Positions 56,633 through 64,000 of a stretch of 64,000 nt of DNA are shown in pieces. The stretch comes from Trichoderma breve (taxonomy: Eukaryota > Ascomycota > Sordariomycetes > Hypocreales > Hypocreaceae): assembly GCF_028502605.1 (NCBI RefSeq), contig NC_079233.1, positions 6,324,001-6,388,000 on the forward strand, read 5' to 3'. A model generated the notes under the pieces. The model was not told where the DNA came from and ran no database searches. It worked only from the letters and a program-made list of their open reading frames with translations. A program made the position numbers and the translations under genes. Within the stretch, counting starts at the first letter, position 1. Each line of letters starts with the position of its first letter.

Positions 56633-58207
56633 CGTAACCTGGTGCGAGGGCGATGGTTGTGTGTTTTGCGTGCGGTTATCGAGGGGCCGATGCTCGGTGG
56701 GATGTCGTTCTTAGTGCTATGACTCGAAATTTGTGCGACAGAAGGCGGCGTCCAAGTGGCTATAACGGCGGCGACTGCTCTCGACTCTGGGTGAAGCAGG
56801 AGTGAAAATACGGCGGTGATGCTGTCAAGTGATGCTCAAGGTGCGTTTTGTTTTGTCCTGTCTCAGAGGCTCCGGAATGGGTGTGGTGAGGTTGAGCGGG
56901 GTTAGTTTGGTTTGTGGGCGCAAAAAGAGCTGCTCGAGATCGTGACTCAACATGCGAGGCTGCTCGGATTGGCGACAAAAGAATTTCGTACATTCAGTTT
57001 AATGCAGCCCACTATGCACTAATGTAAGATTGCCAGTTAGCGCGAGAGGAACTGCCCCGATACCTGAATTGTAGGACGCACAACTCGGTGCAGGTACCGG
57101 TACTTTGGTTGCCTACTGCCTGCAGCTCAGACGAAGGACTTTTGTATTTTGCAATCTGTCAATACTTTTTGCACATGTTTGAAGATCTTTCTCTGGTTCT
57201 TCTTTTTGTTCTGGCATCTTGGCATGTTTTGTAGATTAGCGGCCATGGGACAAAAATAAATTCAAACTTCAGCATGGGCTGATTTGACATTTGCTAGCGC
57301 AAGGGCTAAGAATACGAGACTGCAAAGTCGAACTCTGGAGAAGAAGAAGAGAGAAAAAGAATCCATCCTATTGTAAAACATGGAGAAGCAGACAAGTGAA
57401 GGTTATTTTACTTTTAGTCTTTGGAGTTTGGAGTTTTCTCTCTAACCATCTCTGCTGTTGCTACTCTATATACATTCAACCTCGTAGATATTCACCTCTT
57501 ATAAAGCAGAAAAACCACATATCCTCGGCTGCATCATGATACGATGCACATCCATTTGTATCGATACCGCTTCCCTCGGCACTCGACCGGAAACGGGCTC
57601 CAAGCAGAGCAGCGCATTGGGCCACGCTCGCAAATAGGGCTCCCCCAACAGCCCTGCTGATTCCGCTGCAAACCCCCCAAAAACCGCCCTAGCGTGGGCG
57701 GCATCTGACCTCCCAGTGGCCTTGGCCCGCTATTGCTAGCCGTGATGACGACCTGGCCCGATTTCCTTTGGGGCGACTTTTGGCCTCAACGCTTGCCAAG
57801 TACGAGTACTTGTACTTGTTTCATTAAGACAATTCCCACCCTCGGAAAGGCGAACATACCGTCCAGTGCTATTTTCTGCGGCTCGCTCGTAGCGTCATTT
57901 CTTCTCTCTCGTCTCTGTCTGGCTGCTGTCTCTGCATCGCAATCCAAAACTCTGCGGCCGTCTCTCATCCGCCTCTCTCTCACCTCCTCTTCCCCCCTTG
58001 GAAGCGACTCACTCATGACACTCGTTTCCCGCGCGCCCTGCGGAGGCTCATTTTAACCCCCCTGGAGCGCGTTGCAGGGCCATTGGCAGACATCCTAGAG
58101 AGCCGGAAGCGGCCTCGAACGCCTCGGCATCTGCTGCGACGCTCCCTTTCGCTCCCTCCAACAAGTCGTTGCGCATCCTCCCCTGTATCGACTCGAAGCC
58201 GCCTCAA
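56633..58207. other. Divergent promoter region of GCD7 and NEM1
   Basis: About 1.6 kb. The NEM1 side has a C/T-rich leader with an upstream ORF (57745-58056). No recognisable gene. Confidence 0.55.
57745..58056 (+). other. Possible upstream ORF in the NEM1 leader
   Basis: A 103-codon ORF from its own ATG, ending 151 bases before the NEM1 start. If it lies in the transcript it could lower NEM1 translation. The peptide itself has no recognisable features. Confidence 0.3.
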
Positions 58208-59774
58208 ATGTCCCATGGAGTGCTCTCCATGTTCGACATGAACTCGCTCAACATCATCACCGCGCGCGTGTCGCCGCCGCCGAGTCCAACCCACTCCCGA
58301 TCCAACAGCATCAGCGCCGGCCTCGACGACAAGGCGCTCGACCTCGACGTGTCTGATGACAAGGCGGATGGACACGAGAACCAGCCCTCGGCCGCTGAGG
58401 GCTCGGGTTCCCTTTCTGAGAAACGATATGGCGGCGACGACGAAGCATCCTTTGCTACCGAAGAGACGCCGCTCTTTTGCGAATCCAAGCCGGATGGGAA
58501 GCGCTCGAGATGGTGGCATGTTCTGCCTAGGGGGATCGCCTCCAGCATCATCGGCACCATTCGGTGGCTGTTTGCTACGCTGACTGCGCCTGGATACTAC
58601 CTGATCGCCTTCTTCTACGACGACTTTGGCAAGTTTGCGCCCATGACACAGCTGAAAAGGTTGTTTGGCTTCCACAGCGGCGATTTGGGCACGGATAGTC
58701 TGTATGGTTCTCCCGAAAAGGCGAACAAAGCTGGTCGAAATACACGGCATCTGGGAGTCCCGTCGAAAACAATTCATTCCTCTAGTACCTCATCATCTGG
58801 TCTATCCTCCGAGTCCGAAGACGAACCCCGTGCTGCCGCCAAGAGCCGGCATAACCGCTCCAAATCAGCCCAGCCCGGCGAGGAGACGGGCGCGGCTCGG
58901 CGCTCTATTCGAATCAAACTCAACGACGAAGAGCAACGAAAACATAGAAAATCACAATCCACCGCCTCTCATGGGAAGGGTGACCTCAGCCGGAGCGACT
59001 TGTCGGCGCAGCTCAAGTCTCCAACGTCTCCGATTGCCGCCCTAACCAAGTACCCAAAGACACCTGCGCCACCACGACCATTGATCCCCCGACGACAACC
59101 ATCCTATCTGAATCTTCTTGAGCCTTCACGAAAGCAGCAGAAGACGCTTATCCTAGATCTCGACGAGACGCTCATCCACAGCATGTCTAAAGGAGGGCGG
59201 ATGAACAGCGGTCACATGATAGAAGTCCAGCTCAACACTGCGACTTTGGGAATGAGCGGACAGAGCAGCGCTGCGCAGCACCCCATCTTGTATTGGGTTA
59301 ACAAGCGACCCTACTGCGACGAGTTTCTCCGTAGAGTGTGCAAGTGGTTCAACCTGGTTGTCTTTACCGCGTCTGTTCAGGAGTACGCCGACCCAGTGAT
59401 TGATTGGCTGGAAACGGAAAGAAAGTTCTTCTCGGCAAGATACTATCGTCAACACTGCACATATCGACAAGGAGCCTACATTAAAGACCTGAGTTCTGTT
59501 GAGCCGGATCTGAGTAAAGTGATGATTCTGGACAATAGCCCGCTGAGCTATTTGTTCCATGAAGGTACGTTTTCTCACTTGCGGTAGAGGCGCAAGCCCC
59601 CCCAGCTAACTCGACCTACTAGATAACGCCATACCGATCCAAGGCTGGATCAACGACCCGACAGATGGCGACTTGATGCATTTAGTTCCTCTGCTGGAAG
59701 GTCTCCAGTACGTTCATGATGTTAGAGCTTTATTAGGGTTACGCAGCGGCGAGTATGGCCATCTCCAAGCATAG
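58208..59774 (+). CDS. NEM1: Nem1-like phosphatase (FCP1/CTD-like, DxDxT)
   Basis: Exons 58208-59564 and 59623-59774 encode 502 residues. Nem1, with Spo7, dephosphorylates the phosphatidate phosphatase Pah1 at the nuclear/ER membrane. The catalytic DLDETL motif is at 317-322 (nucleophile Asp317, acid Asp319, Thr321). It is followed by RPYCDEFLRRVCKWFNLVVFTASVQEYADP read in parts and MILDNSPLSYLFHEDNAIPI spanning the splice. A hydrophobic stretch at 108-137 (IASSIIGTIRWLFATLTAP, YYLIAFFY) is the membrane anchor. Residues 150-300 are Ser/Lys-rich linker. The intron (gtacgt...ctag, 58 nt) is phase 1. Start chosen at MSHGVLSMFD; the frame is open upstream, and MNSLNIITARV (58241) is another plausible start. 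Confidence 0.93.
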
Positions 59775-61634
59775 AGGGTTACGGGAACATTCACACGGCA
59801 AAGATTTGTTTTTTGACTTTTTTTTTTTTTTTATTCTCTCTCTTTCCATTATTATCATCTCAGCTTTTTAAACACATAATGCAAAAACTGGGCAAAACAA
59901 AACTGGCAAGTCTCCGAGGCGAAGAAGAACGAGTGACGACGAAAGCGTGAAAAAGGGAAGCTCATGGAAGAGAAAGAGAGTTTGCACGGTTGACGCCAAC
60001 CTGGATTCTTTTTTCGAAAAACGTGAAACAAAAGCGAACCTTGTACGGATATTACAACGAGGAAAGGACGTTATGGGAGTTTTTTACATATTCTGCTGGC
60101 TGGCATGAGTTAACAGCATGGGTTTTTTCAACAAACAAAGCGGCGAAGGAGGAAGCGGGATCATTTTCTTGTTTAATAACGGCATTTGGTTTTTTATGGT
60201 TCTTGATGAGGATGAGGCATGATGGACGGGATGGGGAGCGGGAGATGACTTATGGTTACGGGTTAACGTTGATTCAAGCCAATATGGAGACTGCCAGTGT
60301 TTTTTGCGCCAATGATTTATGTGCCTCTGTCTGTGCTGCTGTGTCTGTCTTTTTTGAATGTGATGTGATATATGAGTGTGGTTGGCCATCGCAATATCAT
60401 GATATGTGTCTACAAAGAACCAGATGATTATTCTTACTGATTGCTACTATCCGGTGGTATCCGATTTATTTGAAACTGATGCGTTAGGAGTTGTTGCTAC
60501 TATCACTACCTTTTTCCGGAGTTCTCGTCGTCCAAAAAAAGACCCCCAAGTTGGCATCACACCAAAAAACCTGCCCCACGCCTCAAAATCCGAAGACGAA
60601 CACATCCCCGCAGTGGAGAAAAACGCCCCCCCAGAGCAAATAGGAATTTCAGCTTGCTTTTCCCATGCTGCATTACTCTAAAATATGTTGGGGGAAGAAT
60701 CGGATGAGCTTCGCGGCTTTTCGATGGCTGCGCAATGACAATCCAATTCGCTTTCGTATCCGGTGTGGCTCAAACGTCCGTGTCGTGCATGTCTGCGCTT
60801 TTAAACGGATTCGGACAGATACAAGGAGGTTGGGTGTTGTTTTTCAACTGCTTCGTCCCGCTTCATCTTTGATTCATATCCTAGCCATTCTGTGCCGAGG
60901 TCTTTCTCGATTTAGGGAAGATGAGCGTCGTCTGGAGAAACATGCATTTTGCTCCGGCGCCCTGCAGACGATTTTCGTCTTGGGACGCATGCATTACATA
61001 CATACGATGTCAAGCAGGGACATACAGCGAAGCGTGAATAGCCGCAATCATTACATAATGACACTTCAAACCAAAACCGGGGTCAAAGCAACCAACATCT
61101 GACATTCAGCTACCAAGGAACTAATAAATGATCCGGAAAGCTCTGAAAGAAAAGAACCAAGCCAAGTTCGTCCTTGAACCATAGACACTGTGGAGTTCTG
61201 GAAAAAATGAATTTCCTCATCCGGGCCGCCTGGCACCAAAATACAGAGCGTAGTGGTGACATCATCATCACGGTGACGAAATGGTTTCGCCAGGACTCTC
61301 TCACCCAGCGGAGCTCTCTTCCTTCTCCAGGGCGAAAATTAGAGAATGGGATAGACTTTTCTGGCGTTAGATCGAGATTTTAGAGGGGGAGGGGGCACAA
61401 GACGTAATAGATGAGAGGGTGAAGCTAGAACGTGGCTTGTTGATGATGCAAAGGGGGGGAGGGAGTACAAATACCCTGAGGGATGCTGCTCTTTGGGATA
61501 AAACTACTTCTTGTGACGGCACAGATACTACGGACATCATTGTATAGCTGTAAAATCACAACTCATAAACAGATCTCTTTCTTTTCATCTTTACATCTCA
61601 AGCTTAACCACAGCATCGTATCATCATAGTCAAC
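59775..61634. other. 1.9-kb region after NEM1
   Basis: 3' sequence of NEM1 (T-run around 59818-59832) and promoter of the small membrane-protein gene. ORFs such as 59990-60427 and 60665-61102 show no coding bias or motif. Confidence 0.5.
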
Positions 61635-62269
61635 ATGTCTCTCCAATGTAAGTCTCAAGCTCAAGCTCAAGCTCATCCTCATCCATCTTCTTTCGCCACT
61701 CTCAATTGCAATTCCCAACTCTCCCCTCTTTCATCTTCATTCAAAACTAATCATAAAAAACACAGACTTCCCTCCCGTCAAACCCTCCGCCATCGCCCTC
61801 GGCACCTTCTTCAACCACGGCGTCGACCTCGTCGTCCTCGCCCCCGTCTTCGGCCAGACCTACCAGCGCGCAAAGGCCTCCAACACAAAGGAGGAGTTCA
61901 TCCGCTCCCGCGAGGCCAGCGGCGCCGCCGTCGCCTGGGGCACTTCCTTTGTGGGATCTGCCCTGCAGAGCTACGGCGTGGGCGCGCTGCTCAATGCCAC
62001 GGGCACACTGAGCCACAAAGGCGCTGCGTATCTCGGCGCCTTGATCTTTGCGGCGACGTCGGCTCCTGGAGTATGTTTTCTTTACCTTCAACTCTTTGAT
62101 TTGCTTCTTTGAGACTGACTCTTTGTGTGTGTAGTTCATCTCTCAGATCTTCAGCGAAAAGAGGCCTCTTGACACTGTCGGCGTCAATGTCGCTGCTAAG
62201 CTGCTCGAGACTATCGGCTTGTCCCTGGTCCTCAACTGGTGGGGAACCAGGACCAACCCCTTTGAGTAA
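61635..62269 (+). CDS. Small DUF1761-like membrane protein
   Basis: Exons 61635-61647, 61766-62070 and 62135-62269 encode 150 residues. The first coding exon is only 13 nt (MSLQ plus one base); the split Tyr codon (T|AC) leads into FPPVKPSAIALGTFFNHGVD. Hydrophobic stretches VDLVVLAPVFG, VAWGTSFVGSALQSYGVGALL, AAYLGALIFAATSAPGFISQIF and LLETIGLSLVLNWW look like four membrane segments. The layout fits fungal DUF1761 proteins as I remember them; no function is known. Introns start gtaagt and gtatgt and end with acag and gtag. Intron 1 contains a caagct repeat. Confidence 0.75.
61655..61675. repeat. CAAGCT repeat in intron 1
   Basis: Three copies of the hexamer caagct followed by a partial copy, within the first intron of the DUF1761-like gene. 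Confidence 0.75.
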
Positions 62270-62689
62270 ACGGGATCTCTCTTGGTAATTCTTTCCTGAG
62301 GCTGGTTCTGGGAGGAGTTGGACAGGGAATGGAAAGGCCCAGCATATCTGATGGCCTTTGTTGTATAACATCACACCTAAATTAGTCAAATTCAATCCGG
62401 AATGTTAATAACTTCAACCCTTTGTGACCCGAGTTCAACTTTTTAAAGTCACATCCAATTGGCAAACCAGAGCCAATAGCCGTATAGTAGAAAGCCAAAC
62501 TTGTTCCATTGATCAATGCAGTACTTTATATACCTGAACGCCGCCGTTGCCCCAACAAAAGTCTTGCTGCAAGACAATCCCTCTGGTATGGTTAATGTAC
62601 ACCCAGATTAAGCGCTTCGCACCAACATCATTCTCCCAGCATAAGTCTCTTCACACATACCGCGCCCTCACTTTACCATTTTTCTTTTT
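62270..62689. other. Convergent 3' region
   Basis: Spacer between the DUF1761-like and NHP2 stops. Nothing else seen. Confidence 0.6.
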
Positions 62690-63563
62690 TTACGCCTTTG
62701 ATTCACCCTTTGTCCAGAACGCCTGCTTGCCACCCTCCTTCTGCACAAGCTTGACCAAGGAAGCGTAGGTCTCGCTGTAAGACTCGCTGCTGTCCTCCTC
62801 GTCGTCCTTGTCAGCCTCCTTGGCGGGCTTCTTCTTTCCCTCGGCCTTCTCCATAATCATGACCACGCTGGTAGGTCGCTTGGTCTTGGCGGCGGCACCC
62901 AGCTCAGCGCGCGATGTGACGAAGATGAAGGGCACGTTGTGGTCCTCGCACAGCACGGGCAGGTGTGAGATGACGTCCATGGGAGAAATGTCACCGGCAA
63001 TGATGACGACTCCGGGGAATGAGGTGTAGCCGGGGGCGGTGGCGGGGGACTTTCGCAGGGTCTTGACGACTTCCTTGACACCACGCTTGAGAGTACCATT
63101 CTTGGCGGCTGTTGAAAGGAGGCGACGTTAGTAAACAAGATCCAATGGCTATATTTGAATAGAGAGGAGCAAGACAAGGGAGGGAGAGAGAACGAAAAGA
63201 AAATCGAAAAGAGGCAGACTGTGCGACGTAGCGAGGGAGAAGCAACCTACCTTTTCGGATCGTCTTGCAAATCTTCTTCTGGCCCTTCTCGTCGGCAAGA
63301 GGAACCGCAAACGGCACAACCTTTCTCTCAAGGGTCACCTCAGGGGTCTTGTCCTCCTCCATATCTGAGCCCTCGTCAGAGGCCTTGACAGCGCTCTGCG
63401 CAGCGACATCCTGCTGGAGCTTCTCGTCCAGAGCAGAAGCGAGCTTGTCCTTCTTCTCCTTCTTTTCCTTCTTGTCCTTCTTGGATTTGGTCACGCCAGC
63501 ATCTTCGCTGCGCTTCTCCTTCTTCTCCTTCTTCTCCTTCTTGTCAGGTCTGTCGGAGGCCAT
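62690..63563 (-). CDS. NHP2: H/ACA snoRNP protein Nhp2 (L7Ae family)
   Basis: Exons 63563-63251 and 63108-62690 encode 243 residues. Nhp2 is a core protein of box H/ACA RNPs that guide pseudouridylation of rRNA in the nucleolus. The L7Ae fold is visible: AAKNGTLKRGVKEVVKTLRK, the VVIIAGDISPMDVISHLPVL strand-helix segment, CEDHNVPFIFVTSRAELG and KTKRPTSVVMI. The first 60 residues are Lys/Glu repeats (KKEKKEKKEKR), an extension not found in the 156-residue yeast protein. The intron (142 nt, gtaggt...aacag) is phase 1. Start at MASDRPDKKE; the upstream in-frame Met codons precede sequence without coding character. Confidence 0.93.
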
Positions 63564-64000
63564 GGCTGCTGTATGGGATATTTTGAATCGAGGAAGTTTG
63601 AAAAAAACAGAGAAAAAAGACGAAAAGAGAGTATCCAATCGGCGATTGAAAGACTATTAAAGATATAGAAGAGTTCAATCGACTGAATGGAATTAAATCT
63701 GCCTCTGATGCACCAATTGGACGTCTTGCGCAACTGGATCGCGTTTTTTTCAATGTCTGTCGTCCTCCCACGATTGAGGCGCTTCAAAAATTTCCTACTC
63801 AAACCAAACTTTTTTTCTCGGTGAGGGACCCTCTAAAAATTTTCGGCGTTTTGTGGTGCCGACGCCGAGATCTTTACAGTTTAGTCACGTGATGCAGCTT
63901 CAGCCTATCATGTCGGTCAAGATTTGGATGACCTAAGAGAGCATGAGCTCACGAGAGTTTTTATGTTAACCACTGGCAGATAAAGAGGGAGTTTGTAACA
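63564..64000. other. Promoter region of NHP2
   Basis: Contains an A/T-rich leader and an imperfect inverted repeat around 63842-63870 (ggcgt...acgcc). No gene seen before the window ends. Confidence 0.55.

Noticed and set aside
59990..60427. 145-codon plus-strand ORF after NEM1
   Set aside because: Phe/Cys/Trp-rich translation of T-rich 3' sequence; no motif.
1..64000. tRNA, 5S rRNA, transposon, CRISPR or biosynthetic cluster
   Set aside because: Read for B-box-like GGTTCGA motifs, terminal repeats, transposase or reverse-transcriptase motifs and PKS/NRPS domains. The few GGTTCGA-like hits (for example 45851) are splice donors or lie inside genes. A covariance-model scan would be needed to exclude small RNAs.

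Overview
The window is a stretch of nuclear DNA from a filamentous ascomycete. Genes are dense (23 protein-coding genes in 64 kb) and lie on both strands. They are interrupted by short introns, mostly 50-200 nt, with GT..AG ends and yeast-like CTAAC/TACTAAC branch sites. Proteins are long compared with yeast orthologues and carry low-complexity insertions. The gene set and protein lengths fit a Sordariomycete, probably Hypocreales (Trichoderma-like); the order and genus are inference. I saw no transposon, no tRNA or rRNA gene, no CRISPR array and no obvious secondary-metabolite cluster.

Layout. 0-2.4 kb: the 3' part of the mRNA-export WD40 gene RAE1/GLE2 (+) and a small orphan, probably mitochondrial, gene (-). 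2.4-7.8 kb: a 5.4-kb stretch with no recognisable gene. 7.8-11 kb: a predicted pseudokinase and a GT8 glycosyltransferase (both +). 11.8-21.7 kb: autophagy lipid-transfer protein ATG2 and an FAD polyamine/amine oxidase, tandem on the minus strand. 24.4-26.1 kb: a cytochrome b5/acyl-CoA dehydrogenase fusion. 27.1-28.4 kb: a mitochondrial carrier. 30.5-32.6 kb: a MYND-finger/DUF4470 protein with an apparent C-terminal frameshift. 33-33.8 kb: QCR7 of complex III. 34.5-40.4 kb: a UBP3/USP10-type deubiquitinase and the DNA-end-resection factor SAE2/CtIP. 41.5-51.1 kb: a housekeeping block with GIS2/CNBP zinc-knuckle protein, nuclear peroxiredoxin DOT5, a 21.3-kDa complex I subunit, LTO1, cytosolic MetRS and NatA catalytic subunit ARD1. 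51.5-56.6 kb: a Gln/His/Gly-rich mosaic protein and eIF2B-beta. 58.2-63.6 kb: NEM1 phosphatase, a small DUF1761-like membrane protein and NHP2.

Most genes are unrelated housekeeping genes rather than a pathway. Recurring themes are mitochondrial function (QCR7, 21.3-kDa complex I subunit, carrier, orphan 1) and protein synthesis or ribosome assembly (MetRS, eIF2B-beta, NHP2, LTO1, GIS2, ARD1).

I found no wholly new system. The points most worth a second look are the Asp-to-Asn pseudokinase, the acyl-CoA dehydrogenase whose catalytic Glu appears to sit at the alternative site, the mosaic repeat protein, two GC-AG introns supported by reading frame, and the GIS2 gene split into 14-, 15-, 20- and 35-nt exons. 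Exon boundaries were worked out by hand from splice signals and reading-frame continuity; no transcript data were available.
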